Positions 32,625 through 41,553 of a DNA stretch of 64,000 nt are shown here, in pieces. The notes beneath the pieces are model-generated. The model saw nothing but the letters and a program-made list of their open reading frames with translations, did no database searches and had not been told where the DNA came from. The position numbers and the translations under genes were made by a program. Position 1 is the first letter of the stretch; every line of letters starts with the position of its first letter. Source of the stretch: Streptomyces griseiscabiei (GTDB lineage: Bacteria; Actinomycetota; Actinomycetes; Streptomycetales; Streptomycetaceae); contig NZ_JAGJBZ010000001.1 in the NCBI RefSeq assembly GCF_020010925.1, forward strand, positions 2,418,001 to 2,482,000, in the 5' to 3' direction.

Positions 32625-33650
32625 ATGCGCATTGGTGTCCTCACGTCCGGCGGCGACTGCCCCGGGCTGAACGCCGTCATCCGGTCCGTCGTGCACCGCG
32701 CCGTCGTCGACCACGGCGACGAGGTCATCGGCTTCCGGGACGGCTGGAAGGGTCTCCTGGAGGGCGACTACCTCAAGCTCGACCTGGACGCGGTGGCGGG
32801 CATCCTGGCCCGCGGCGGCACGATCCTCGGCTCCTCCCGCGTCCAGCCCTCGCATCTGCGCGACGGGGTGGCGCGGGCCAAGGGCCATGTCGAGGAGCTG
32901 GGTCTCGACGCGATCATCCCCATCGGCGGTGAGGGCACGCTCAAGGCGGCCCGGCTGATGTCCGACAGCGGCCTGCCGGTCGTCGGTGTGCCGAAGACCA
33001 TCGACAACGACATCGCGGTCACGGACGTCACCTTCGGCTTCGACACGGCCGTGGGTGTCGCCACCGAGGCCCTGGACCGGCTGAAGACCACCGCCGAGTC
33101 CCACCAGCGGGTCCTGGTCGTGGAGGTCATGGGCCGCCACACCGGCTGGATCGCGCTCCACTCCGGCATGGCGGCCGGCGCGCACGCCATCGTCGTCCCC
33201 GAACGGCCCTTCGACATCGAGGAGCTGGCCGCGCGGGTCGGCGAGCGGTTCGCGGCGGGCAAGCGGTTCGCGATCGTCGTCGCGGCGGAGGGGGCCAAGC
33301 CGAAGGCCGGGTCGATGGAGTTCGACGAGGGCGGCAAGGACATCTACGGGCACGAGCGGTTCGCCGGGATCGCCCGGCAGCTCTCCATCGAGCTGGAGCA
33401 GCGCCTCGGGAAGGAGGCGCGGCCGGTGATCCTCGGGCATGTGCAGCGGGGCGGTACGCCGACCGCGTACGACCGGGTGCTGGCGACGCGGTTCGGGTGG
33501 CACGCGGTGGAGGCCGTGCACCGGGGTGAGTTCGGCAACATGACCGCGCTGCGGGGGACGGACATCGTGATGGTGCCGCTCGCGGAGGCGGTGGAGACGC
33601 TGAAGACGGTGCCTTCGGAGAGGTATGCCGAGGCGGAGTGTGTGCTGTGA
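32625..33650 (+). CDS. pfkA: 6-phosphofructokinase
   Basis: A 341-residue phosphofructokinase with GGDCPGLNAVIR, IGGEGTLKAARLM, VPKTIDNDIAVTDVTFGFDT and MGRHTGWIAL. The Gly in GGEG (position of E. coli Gly104) points to ATP as donor although the Lys in PKTIDND is shared with PPi enzymes; actinomycete ATP-dependent enzymes show this mix. It phosphorylates fructose 6-phosphate in glycolysis. It begins at ATG 32625, 246 bp after gatD, so it probably has its own promoter. Confidence 0.95.
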   Translation: MRIGVLTSGGDCPGLNAVIRSVVHRAVVDHGDEVIGFRDGWKGLLEGDYLKLDLDAVAGILARGGTILGSSRVQPSHLRDGVARAKGHVEELGLDAIIPIGGEGTLKAARLMSDSGLPVVGVPKTIDNDIAVTDVTFGFDTAVGVATEALDRLKTTAESHQRVLVVEVMGRHTGWIALHSGMAAGAHAIVVPERPFDIEELAARVGERFAAGKRFAIVVAAEGAKPKAGSMEFDEGGKDIYGHERFAGIARQLSIELEQRLGKEARPVILGHVQRGGTPTAYDRVLATRFGWHAVEAVHRGEFGNMTALRGTDIVMVPLAEAVETLKTVPSERYAEAECVL

Positions 33651-33710
33651 GTTGCGACTAGGAGCTCGGTCCAGCGGGTGGGTCGTCGGCTGCGGGTGGG
33701 TCGTGGCTTG

Positions 33711-33731
33711 TCGCGCAGTTCCCCGCGCCCC
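33711..33731 (-). repeat. Dispersed intergenic repeat, type A copy
   Basis: TCGCGCAGTTCCCCGCGCCC is the reverse complement of the repeat core seen at 16197, 54112 and 26720. Here it lies between pfkA and the CtaG-like gene. Confidence 0.85.
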
Positions 33732-33740
33732 TTCGTGCTT

Positions 33741-33768
33741 GCCCCCGGTCATGATCGTGGCCGGGGGC
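33741..33768 (+). terminator. Terminator after pfkA
   Basis: GCCCCCGG (33741-33748) pairs with CCGGGGGC (33761-33768) around a 12-nt loop, 90 bp past the pfkA stop and just before the CtaG-like gene. Confidence 0.65.
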
Positions 33769-33826
33769 GGTTCTAGTCTGGGGGCGGACGTACAGCGCTC
33801 AACCCCCATGAAACAGGAGCCGGCGG

Positions 33827-34771
33827 ATGGATCACAGCGGGCACGGGACGGGGCTCTTGCCCTTCACTCTCGGGCGAGGGCTCTCGTGGTCGGCGGATCC
33901 GTTCTTCCTGATCGCCTGCCTGCTGGGCCTCGGGCTCTACGCCTGGGGCGTCGTGCGGCTGGTGCGGCGCGGCGACAAGTGGCCCGTCGGGCGGACCGTC
34001 GCGTTCGTCGTGGGTGTGCTGCTGGTGATGCTGGTGACATGCACCGGGCTGAACGACTACGGCATGGTCATGTTCAGCGTGCACATGGTGCAGCACATGG
34101 TGATCAGCATGCTGGCGCCGATCGTGCTGCTCCTCGGGGCGCCGGTCACCCTGGCGTTGCGGGCGCTGCCGGTGGCGGGGAAGGGGCGGAAGGGGCCGCG
34201 TGAGCTGCTGATGATGTTCCTGCACAGCTGGTACATGAAGATCGTCACGCATCCGGCGTTCACGATCCCGATGTTCATCGCGAGCCTGTACGGGCTGTAC
34301 TTCACGCCGTTGTTCGACTTCCTGATGGGGTCGACGCCGGGGCACATCGTGATGATGACGCACTTCCTGCTGGTCGGACTGTTCTTCTTCTGGCCGATCA
34401 TGGGCGTCGACCCGGGTCCGCACCGCCCCGGCTATCTGATGCGGATGCTGGAACTGTTCGCGGGCATGCCGTTCCACGCGTTCTTCGGCATCGCGCTGAT
34501 GATGGCGTCCGCGCCGATGGTCAGGACGTACGAGAACCCGCCCGCCTCCCTCGGCATCGACGCGCTCGCCGACCAGAACGCGGCCGGCGGCATCGCCTGG
34601 GCGTTCAGCGAGATCCCCTCGGTGCTCGTCCTGCTCGCACTGCTCTTCCAGTGGTACGGCTCCGAGCAGCGGCAGGCCAAGCGCCAGGACCGCGCGGCCG
34701 ACCGGGACGGCGACAAGGAACTGGAGGCGTACAACGCCTATCTCGCCTCACTCGACGCACGCAGCCGCTGA
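33827..34771 (+). CDS. Cytochrome c oxidase assembly protein (caa3 CtaG type)
   Basis: A 314-residue membrane protein with about seven hydrophobic segments, for example DPFFLIACLLGLGLYAWGVV, VAFVVGVLLVMLVTC and VMMTHFLLVGLFFFWPIMGV. HMVQHMVISMLAPIVLLLGAP and the spaced His/Met residues (MVMFSVHMVQHM, MMTHF) fit the CtaG family that helps insert copper into heme-copper oxidases or acts in copper handling. No oxidase genes are adjacent. ATG 33827 start. Confidence 0.9.
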   Translation: MDHSGHGTGLLPFTLGRGLSWSADPFFLIACLLGLGLYAWGVVRLVRRGDKWPVGRTVAFVVGVLLVMLVTCTGLNDYGMVMFSVHMVQHMVISMLAPIVLLLGAPVTLALRALPVAGKGRKGPRELLMMFLHSWYMKIVTHPAFTIPMFIASLYGLYFTPLFDFLMGSTPGHIVMMTHFLLVGLFFFWPIMGVDPGPHRPGYLMRMLELFAGMPFHAFFGIALMMASAPMVRTYENPPASLGIDALADQNAAGGIAWAFSEIPSVLVLLALLFQWYGSEQRQAKRQDRAADRDGDKELEAYNAYLASLDARSR

Positions 34772-34777
34772 GCCTCA

Positions 34778-34819
34778 TTCCCTTTCCCTCTTTCCCCCTT
34801 TCTCTTTTTCTTTTTCCTT
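34778..34819 (+). other. 42-nt pure pyrimidine tract
   Basis: An unbroken run of C and T (T-rich at its end) follows the CtaG-like gene by 7 bp in an otherwise very GC-rich sequence. It has no stem, so it is not an ordinary hairpin terminator; a Rho-type termination region or a DNA-structure element is possible. A small GC hairpin (34859-34879) follows. Confidence 0.7.
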
Positions 34820-34909
34820 GGCCGCGAGGCTTTGCCCTTAAGTAGCATGTCGGGTGAGCCCCGCTTCGGCGCCGCGGGGTGACGGGGAAAACCGCTGGGG
34901 GGAGCGGTC

Positions 34910-36334
34910 ATGACAATTCATACAGGCTTGCGAACATGCCTGCTTCTGGTGGGCGTGCTGCTTCTCGGCGGGTGCGGCGACTCGGCCCCCTCACTGCTCG
35001 CGGTGAAGGCGGTGGCGGCGGGGGTTCCGTCCCTCGCCCCCTTCTTCGACGAGGGGGAACGGCTGGGCAGGGACGAGACCGACCTCCGTTCCCTGCGGCC
35101 GCACAGCGGTCTCCAGCAGGGCAACACCCCTGGTCTGTATGGGGGCACACAGAAACCGAAGATCTGTGACGTGGGCAAGCTGGAGGATTTCCTCACCGCC
35201 CACGAAAACAAGAAAAAGGCTCAGGAATGGGCCCGGATCGTCGGTATCGAGGTCGACGGCATCGAACGTTATCTTGACGAACTCACACCCGTTCTCCTGC
35301 GTCACGACACCCTCGTGAAGAACCACGACTACAAGAAGGGCAGGGCCGTCCCCTTCGACGCGTTGCTGGAAGCCGGTATCGCGGTTCTGGTCGACGATCA
35401 GGGCTTGCCCGCCGTGAAGTGCAGCTGCGGAAATCCGCTGCGCGCGTTCGACGAGAACCCCGAGCGCATCAAGGTGGAATTCGCCGGCGATCACAAGAGG
35501 TGGAGGGGCTACGCCGAGTCCCGGGTGATCGTCGTCAAGCCCGCTCCGGAGCGGCTGAAGGAGATCAAGCTCATCGATGTCGAGGACCCGGACCAGGGCA
35601 TCAGCCGGGAGGTCGGCACCACGGGCGAGTCCGACTCGACGTTCGACACCCGGGTACGGCAGGCCGTCCCGCAGGTGCGCGGGATGACCTTCGACGAGGC
35701 GAGCGCGGCCATGGCGGACCAGGGTCTGGCGGTGACCGTCGCCGGAGACCGGCTGCCACCGGGTGACGCCCAGGTGACCGGGTCGAGCCCCGGGGCGGGT
35801 GCCGAGCTGGACTTCGGGGCGGCGGTGGCACTGCGTGTGGAGTGGCCGGGCGAGATCTCGGAGCCGTCCGAACCGTCCGAACCGTCGGATCCGGGGGACG
35901 GCACCGGCGGCTCGGGGGCCGGATCAGGGCCCGGTTCGCCTTCGGAGACGGAGGGTTCACCGAACGGCGGCTCCTCGTCCGGAGCATCGTCGCCTTCCAA
36001 GCCGTCCGAACCGTCCAAGCCGTCCGAGCCGCCCCAGGGGTCCGGGCCGTCCGAGCCGTCCGGGAGCGACTCGGCGCCGGCGGACCGTGACCCGCCCCCG
36101 TCCGGCGGGGGCTCCTCCCCGGCGGACGACGGGTCGTCACCCACCGAGGCGGCCCCTCCCCCGTCGACAGGCGGCACCTCCCTCGCGCCGACACCGTCCA
36201 AGTCCTCCGAGCGGCCGTCGCCGGACCCCGACCCCACCCCGCCGGGCGACAGCGGTCCGCCCGCCGGCACCCCGACGACGAGCGCTCCCCCGAGTGAACC
36301 CGTCGAGGAACCGCCCCAGTTCATGTGGATCTGA
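34910..36334 (+). CDS. Lipoprotein with DUF6777-like domain, PASTA repeat and Ser/Pro/Glu-rich tail
   Basis: A 474-residue lipoprotein. The lipobox LLLGGC ends the signal peptide at about residue 23. Residues about 55-215 look like the DUF6777 domain (TPGLYGGTQKPKICDVGKLE, then VLLRHDTLVKNHDY and FDALLEAGIAVLVDDQG, VKCSCGNPLRAF). A PASTA-like domain follows at about 245-310 (VPQVRGMTFDEASAAMADQG), and the last 160 residues are disordered, rich in Ser, Pro, Glu and Gly, with SEPSEPSEPSD-type repeats. PASTA domains in other proteins bind cell-wall fragments. It lies just upstream of a membrane Ser/Thr kinase gene, suggesting a shared signalling role. GGGGGGAGCGG precedes ATG 34910. Confidence 0.75.
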   Translation: MTIHTGLRTCLLLVGVLLLGGCGDSAPSLLAVKAVAAGVPSLAPFFDEGERLGRDETDLRSLRPHSGLQQGNTPGLYGGTQKPKICDVGKLEDFLTAHENKKKAQEWARIVGIEVDGIERYLDELTPVLLRHDTLVKNHDYKKGRAVPFDALLEAGIAVLVDDQGLPAVKCSCGNPLRAFDENPERIKVEFAGDHKRWRGYAESRVIVVKPAPERLKEIKLIDVEDPDQGISREVGTTGESDSTFDTRVRQAVPQVRGMTFDEASAAMADQGLAVTVAGDRLPPGDAQVTGSSPGAGAELDFGAAVALRVEWPGEISEPSEPSEPSDPGDGTGGSGAGSGPGSPSETEGSPNGGSSSGASSPSKPSEPSKPSEPPQGSGPSEPSGSDSAPADRDPPPSGGGSSPADDGSSPTEAAPPPSTGGTSLAPTPSKSSERPSPDPDPTPPGDSGPPAGTPTTSAPPSEPVEEPPQFMWI

Positions 36335-36386
36335 TGGATCCGACACATCTGATGAACCCGACGGATCCGGAATCCGGGAGTGACCG

Positions 36387-38291
36387 ATGCAGTCAGGAGC
36401 ACCGCGTTCGGGAGTCGGCCGGGTCATCGCCGACCGCTATCTCCTGCTGAACCGGCTGGGCAGCGGCGGTATGGGCCATGTCTGGCTGGCCCATGACCGG
36501 CAGCTGGACTGCGAGGTGGCGCTCAAGGAGATCGTGTTCCGCGATCCGGGCGAGGCCGAGCGGGAGCGCACGGCCCGGGTGGCCCGCGCCCGAGCCGAGG
36601 CCCGGCACGCCGCCGGACTGCGCCACCATCCGCACGTGGTCACCGTGCACGACGTCCTGGAGCACGACGAACTGCCGTGGATCGTCATGGAGTACGTGCC
36701 CGGCGCCCTCGATCTGAAGGCCCTCGTCACGCGGCGGGGCGCCCTCGCGCCCGCCGAGTGCGCCCGGATCGGGCTCTGTGTACTGGACGCGCTGACCGCC
36801 GGGCACGAGCGCGGCGTCATGCACCGGGACGTCAAGCCGGCCAACATCCTGCTCGCCCCGGACCGCACCGGATCGCCGTACGCGCGGGTGCTCCTCACCG
36901 ACTACGGCATCTCGGTCCAGCCCGACACCCAGGAGACCCGGTACACCCGGACGCACGTCCTGGTCGGCACCGCCGGATATCTGGCGCCCGAGCGGGCGCA
37001 GGGCGGGCCGCCGACCGCCGCGTCCGACCTGTTCTCGCTGGGCTGCACGCTCTACCACGCCGTCGAGGGGTACGGGCCCTTCGACCGTGACACGGAGATC
37101 GCCGCGCTGACCGCCGCCGTCCTGGAGGAGCCGCGGCCCATGCTGCGCGCGGGCGCGCTGGAGCCCGTCCTGGCGACCATGCTCGCCAAGGACCCCGTAC
37201 GCCGGATCACCGCCGCCGGGACCGAGGCGGCGCTCTCCGCGATCGTCACCCCCCAGGCCCACCCCCGCACCGAACCGGACCTGGGGTCGCAGCCGCACTG
37301 GGCGAGCGAGCCCACGCACACGGCGGAGCGCGAGTTCCTCGCCGCGCGGGCGCCCCACGGGACACCGTGGCAGGCGCCGACGCCCGCGCCGGAGCCCGCC
37401 CCGGCCCGGCCGGTGCCCGCGACCGGTGTGCGCCCCCGCCGGCATCGCGGCCGGGCCCTGCTCGCCGGTATGGCCACCACCCTCGGGCTCGCCCTGGTGG
37501 TCGGCGGGATCTGGTGGGCCATGGGGAACATCAGGGAACTGCCGAGGGGTCTGGGCGGCAGCGGCGACACCCTGAGCACGGAGCTGCCGTACGGGCGGAC
37601 CGTGGGGCTGACCGAGCCGCTGCGGGACGGCGACTGTGTGGACGTGACCTGGACCGGCGCTCCCTTCACGGACGCCGCCGAGCTGCGGATCGTGCCCGGG
37701 TGCGAGGGGCCCGCGATGGACGGACAGGTGATGACCTCCTTCGAGGTGCCGTCCGCCGAGGACGCCCGGACGGCCGGTGCCGCCCGCTGCGAGCAGCTCA
37801 CGGTCGAGGCCCGCGAGAAGCTCGCGGACGTCCGGACCTACGCCGTCCTGCCGACCGACGACGGCTTCGACACCGCCGGCCGTCGGGTCGCCTGTCTGCT
37901 GCTGGGCACCCGCAGGCCGGTGTACGGGCCGATCGGCGACTACCGGACGACGGGCTCCACGGTGCTCGTCGACGTGGCCACCCTGCAGAAACAGGACTGC
38001 CTCGACCCGGTCTCCGGCAACAGGATCAGGCTGGTCTCCTGCCGGGACCGCCACCGGCAGAAGGTGCTCGGTTTCCACCGGATGAGCCCCGGGACGACGT
38101 ACGAGGAAGCCCAGGACCAGGCGCTCGACGCCTGCCGGGAGAACCTGCCGCCGCAGCAGTACGGCTATGAGCCCTCACTGACCGGGTCCGGTTTCTGGAT
38201 CAGCGAGGACGGCTGGAAAAAAGGCGCACATTTTGTCGTCTGCACTGTCATTTCCGGTAGTGGAGGCACCATGGAGGGAGAAGAAGCCTGA
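36387..38291 (+). CDS. Membrane Ser/Thr protein kinase with cysteine-rich external domain
   Basis: A 634-residue receptor-type kinase. The kinase domain (about 14-270) has the Gly-rich loop LGSGGMG, VALKEI (Lys47), HRDVKPANILL (Asp148), DYG in place of DFG (Asp172) and GTAGYLAPERAQGG. A Pro/Ala juxtamembrane stretch leads to one transmembrane helix (about 354-378). The external part (about 395-634) has repeated cysteines and LRDGDCVDV and LQKQDCLDPVSG blocks like septum-formation-type domains. It is probably a two-domain sensor that signals inward by phosphorylation. The start is 52 bp after the DUF6777 lipoprotein gene. Confidence 0.9.
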   Translation: MQSGAPRSGVGRVIADRYLLLNRLGSGGMGHVWLAHDRQLDCEVALKEIVFRDPGEAERERTARVARARAEARHAAGLRHHPHVVTVHDVLEHDELPWIVMEYVPGALDLKALVTRRGALAPAECARIGLCVLDALTAGHERGVMHRDVKPANILLAPDRTGSPYARVLLTDYGISVQPDTQETRYTRTHVLVGTAGYLAPERAQGGPPTAASDLFSLGCTLYHAVEGYGPFDRDTEIAALTAAVLEEPRPMLRAGALEPVLATMLAKDPVRRITAAGTEAALSAIVTPQAHPRTEPDLGSQPHWASEPTHTAEREFLAARAPHGTPWQAPTPAPEPAPARPVPATGVRPRRHRGRALLAGMATTLGLALVVGGIWWAMGNIRELPRGLGGSGDTLSTELPYGRTVGLTEPLRDGDCVDVTWTGAPFTDAAELRIVPGCEGPAMDGQVMTSFEVPSAEDARTAGAARCEQLTVEAREKLADVRTYAVLPTDDGFDTAGRRVACLLLGTRRPVYGPIGDYRTTGSTVLVDVATLQKQDCLDPVSGNRIRLVSCRDRHRQKVLGFHRMSPGTTYEEAQDQALDACRENLPPQQYGYEPSLTGSGFWISEDGWKKGAHFVVCTVISGSGGTMEGEEA

Positions 38292-38305
38292 GAAGGGGTG
38301 TTGCG

Positions 38306-38461
38306 ATGCCCGGTTCGACGAAGGCCATGGGGGTGCTCACCGTCGGTGGGCTGGTCGCGGTGACGGCCTACTCGGTGGCGCTAGGCAGCAATGGCTGGCT
38401 GTGGTTCGGATGGGTCGTCCTGGGTCTGCTGACCCTGGGGATGGTGGCGGCGCGTACCTGA
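38306..38461 (+). CDS. 51-residue membrane peptide
   Basis: A short gene 14 bp after the kinase stop: MPGSTKAMGVLTVGGLVAVT, then AYSVALGSNGWLWFGWVVLG and LLTLGMVAART. Two hydrophobic helices separated by SNGW make a small hairpin membrane protein. An AGAAGGGG ribosome site is present upstream. The close spacing suggests it is in the kinase transcript. I do not recognise its family. Confidence 0.6.
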   Translation: MPGSTKAMGVLTVGGLVAVTAYSVALGSNGWLWFGWVVLGLLTLGMVAART

Positions 38462-38480
38462 GGCCCGTGCCCGGCGCCCC

Positions 38481-39713
38481 TCAGGCCCGCGGAATTCCCC
38501 CGTCCGGGTGTACGCCCGGCTGGTACTTCGGCAGCCGGGCGGTGATCTTCATGCCCGCGCCGACCGCGGTCTCGATGACGAGGCCGTGGTCGTCGCCGTA
38601 CACCTGGCGCAGCCGCTCGTCGACATTGCTCAGGCCGATGCCGCCCGAGGGGCTGGTCTCGCCGGAGAGGATACGGCGCAGCACCTCGGGCTCCATGCCG
38701 ACGCCGTCGTCCTCGATGACGACGAGTGCCTCGGCGCCCGCGTCCTGGGCGGTGATGCTGATGTGGCTCTTGGCCGCGGCGTGCACCGTACGGCCTTCGA
38801 GGCCGTGCTTCACCGCGTTCTCCACGAGGGGCTGGAGGCAGAGGAAGGGCAGGGTGACCGGCAGGACCTCGGGGGCTATCTGGAGTGTGACCGAGAGCCG
38901 GTCGCCGAAGCGGGCCCGGACCAGCGCCAAGTAGTGGTCGATGGCGTGCAGTTCGTCGGCGAGGGTGGTGAAGTCGCCGTGCTTGCGGAACGAGTAGCGG
39001 GTGAAGTCGGCGAACTCCAGGAGGAGTTCACGGGCGCGCTCGGGGTCGGTGCGGACGAACGAGGCGATCACCGCGAGCGAGTTGAAGATGAAGTGCGGGG
39101 AGATCTGGGCGCGCAGGGCCTTGATCTCGGCCTCTATCAGGCGGGTGCGGGACTGGTCGAGGTCGGCCAGTTCGAGCTGGACCGAGACCCAGCGGGCGAC
39201 CTCGCCGGCGGCCCGGACGAGGACGGCGGACTCCCGGGGTGCGCAGGCGACGAGCGCGCCGTGCACGCGGTCGTCGACCGTGAGGGGCGCGACGACGGCC
39301 CAGCGCACCGGGCAGTCGAGGATGTCGCAGGTCAGCGGGAAGGCCTCGCCGCGGCCGGTCTCCAGGGGGCCCGCCAGCCGTCCCATGATCTCGGCGCGAT
39401 GGTGCTCCGCCACGCCCTCCCAGGCGAGGACCGACTCGTGGTCGGTGAGGCAGAGGGCGTCCGTGCCGAGCAGGGTGCGCAGCCGTTTGGCGGATCTGCG
39501 GGCCGTCTCCTCGGTGAGTCCGGCGCGCAGCGGGGGCGCGGCGAGGGTGGCGGTGTGCAGGGTCTGGAAGGTGGCGTGCTCGACGGGGGTGCCGAGGCCG
39601 CCCAGGCTGTTGCGCGGGCGGGCGGTACGTCGGCCGAGCCAGAATCCGGCGGCGAGCAGCGGCAGTACGGCCACGAAGACCCCCGCGAGGAAGCCGGTCA
39701 CCTCGGCGCTCAT
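38481..39713 (-). CDS. LytS-type sensor histidine kinase
   Basis: A 410-residue kinase. One N-terminal membrane helix (about 5-25), a GAF-like region (about 75-170) and a HisKA_7TM-type (PF06580) domain with AQISPHFIFNSLAVIASFVR, whose His is the phosphoacceptor, then a HATPase_c with LVENAVKHGLEG, IEDDGVGM and GGIGLSNVDERL. It lacks the multi-helix sensor of LytS and the signal may come through the neighbouring transporter. It is the last gene of the operon that includes the LytTR response regulator. Confidence 0.9.
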   Translation of the reverse strand: MSAEVTGFLAGVFVAVLPLLAAGFWLGRRTARPRNSLGGLGTPVEHATFQTLHTATLAAPPLRAGLTEETARRSAKRLRTLLGTDALCLTDHESVLAWEGVAEHHRAEIMGRLAGPLETGRGEAFPLTCDILDCPVRWAVVAPLTVDDRVHGALVACAPRESAVLVRAAGEVARWVSVQLELADLDQSRTRLIEAEIKALRAQISPHFIFNSLAVIASFVRTDPERARELLLEFADFTRYSFRKHGDFTTLADELHAIDHYLALVRARFGDRLSVTLQIAPEVLPVTLPFLCLQPLVENAVKHGLEGRTVHAAAKSHISITAQDAGAEALVVIEDDGVGMEPEVLRRILSGETSPSGGIGLSNVDERLRQVYGDDHGLVIETAVGAGMKITARLPKYQPGVHPDGGIPRA

Positions 39714-39786
39714 CGCTCACCTCTCGCCATGGGCACACCACTCGCGGCCCGGGGGTTGTCGTGCTCCGCCCCTGTCGTTCCGGTCC

Positions 39787-41532
39787 TCACCGCCGCCACA
39801 GTTCGACCTCCTTGGTCGCCTCGCGGGTCCGGCCGCCGACGAGTTCCTCGGGGAGGTGGAAGCGGGCCAGGATCGCCGGAGTGTCGGGCGGGACCTTGCC
39901 GGGGGTGGCCAGGGACACCAGGACCATCGTGAGGAAGCCGAGCGGTACGGACCAGAGGGCGGGCCAGGCCAGCAGGGCGTGCAGGGTGCCGGTGCCGGGG
40001 TATCCGGCCATGGTCGCGGCGACCGCGAGGAGGGCCGCTCCGCCGCCGACGATCATGCCGGCGGCGGCGCCCGGCGGGGTCAGGCGCCGCCACCAGATGC
40101 CGAGGACGAGCAGCGGGCAGAACGAGGAGGCGGACACGGCGAAGGCGAGGCCGACCGCGTCGGCGACGGGCAGCCCGCCGACCAGGCCGCTCGCGGCGAG
40201 CGGTACGGCCATGGCGAGGACCGTGCCGAGCCGGAAGTGCCGTACGCCCCGGGCGGGCAGCACGTCCTGGGTGAGGACGCCCGCGACCGCCATGGTCAGC
40301 CCCGACGCGGTGGACAGGAACGCGGCGAAGGCACCGCCCGCGACCAGCGCGCCGAGCAGGTCGCCGCCGAGGCCGCCGATCATGCGGTCCGGGAGGAGCA
40401 GGACGGCCGCGTCGGCGTCTCCGGTGAGGGTGAGGTCGGGGGCGTAGATCCTGCCGAGGGCCCCGTAGAGCGGGGGCAGGAGGTAGAAGAGGCCGATCAT
40501 GCCGAGGACGACGACGGTGGTGCGGCGGGCGGCGACGCCGTGCGGGCTGGTGTAGAAGCGGACGACGACGTGGGGCAGGCCCATGGTGCCGAGGAAGGTG
40601 GCGAGGATCAGCCCGTAGGTGGCGTACAGGGGGCGTTCCTCGCGGCCCGCGGCGAGGGAGGTGGACATGCCGCCGTTGGTGCCGCGGTCGGCGACGGGGA
40701 CGGTGTCGCCCTCGGTGAAGGTCAGCCGGGTGCCCCGGTCGATGCGGTGGGTGCCGGTGGGCAGGTCGACGCGCCGGTCGTCGTAGCGGCGGCCGTCGAT
40801 GGTGCCGGAGGCGGTGACGGTCAGGGGGCTCTCCAGCTTCAGGTCGAGGGTCTCGTCGACGCGGACGACGCGTTGTTCGCGGAACCGGGCGGGTTCGTCG
40901 AAGGCGTGGCGCGGGGCGCCGTCGCCCTGCCAGGCGAGGACGAGGAAGAGCGCGGGGACGAGCAGGGCGGTGAGTTTGAGCCAGTACTGGAAGGCCTGGA
41001 CGAAGGTGATGCTGCGCATGCCGCCGGCGGCCACCGTGGCGGCGACCACGACGGCGACGATGACCCCGCCCAGCCACTCGGGGGCGTCGGTGAGGACGTT
41101 CAGCGTCAGTCCCGCGCCCTGGAGCTGGGGCAGCAGATAGAGCCAGCCCACGCCGACGACGAAGGCCCCCGCGAGCCGTCGTACGGTCTTGGAGGCGAGC
41201 CGGGCCTCCGCGAAGTCCGGCAGGGTGTAGGCGCCGGAGCGGCGCAGCGGGGCGGCGACGAACAGCAGGAGGACGAGGTAGCCGGCGGTGTAGCCGACCG
41301 GGTACCAGAGCATGTCGGGGCCCTGGACGAGGACGAGGCCGGCGATGCCGAGGAAGGAGGCGGCGGAGAGGTACTCGCCGCTGATCGCGGCGGCGTTGAG
41401 GCGGGGGCCCACCGTGCGGGAGGCCACGTAGAAGTCGGAGGTGGTGCGGGAGATGCGCAGGCCGAAGGCGCCGACGAAGACGGTCGCCACGACGACGAGG
41501 GCGACGGCGGGGACGGCGTAGTTCTCGTTCAC
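39787..41532 (-). CDS. Sodium/solute symporter, acetate-permease-like
   Basis: A 581-residue SSS-family transporter with about 13 hydrophobic segments. Diagnostic parts include DFYVASRTVGPRLNAAAISG near the N-terminus, PVGYTAGYLVLLLFVAAPLR, GGAFAAFLSTASGLTMAVAG and ASSFCPLLVLGIWWRRLTPP. An unusual soluble insert of about 100 residues lies between helices (about 208-305, mostly beta-like, FREQRVVRVDETLDLKLESP). The family takes up acetate, proline or similar solutes with Na+. Neighbours on both sides are a two-component pair, so it may also act as a sensor. GC-rich coding is typical of the region. Confidence 0.88.
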   Translation of the reverse strand: MNENYAVPAVALVVVATVFVGAFGLRISRTTSDFYVASRTVGPRLNAAAISGEYLSAASFLGIAGLVLVQGPDMLWYPVGYTAGYLVLLLFVAAPLRRSGAYTLPDFAEARLASKTVRRLAGAFVVGVGWLYLLPQLQGAGLTLNVLTDAPEWLGGVIVAVVVAATVAAGGMRSITFVQAFQYWLKLTALLVPALFLVLAWQGDGAPRHAFDEPARFREQRVVRVDETLDLKLESPLTVTASGTIDGRRYDDRRVDLPTGTHRIDRGTRLTFTEGDTVPVADRGTNGGMSTSLAAGREERPLYATYGLILATFLGTMGLPHVVVRFYTSPHGVAARRTTVVVLGMIGLFYLLPPLYGALGRIYAPDLTLTGDADAAVLLLPDRMIGGLGGDLLGALVAGGAFAAFLSTASGLTMAVAGVLTQDVLPARGVRHFRLGTVLAMAVPLAASGLVGGLPVADAVGLAFAVSASSFCPLLVLGIWWRRLTPPGAAAGMIVGGGAALLAVAATMAGYPGTGTLHALLAWPALWSVPLGFLTMVLVSLATPGKVPPDTPAILARFHLPEELVGGRTREATKEVELWRR

Positions 41533-41553
41533 GGGTTCTCTGCTTCCGTCGCC

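Noticed and set aside
32625..33650. PPi-dependent phosphofructokinase
   Set aside because: The Lys in PKTIDND is shared with PPi enzymes, but Gly in the GGEG motif points to ATP as donor.
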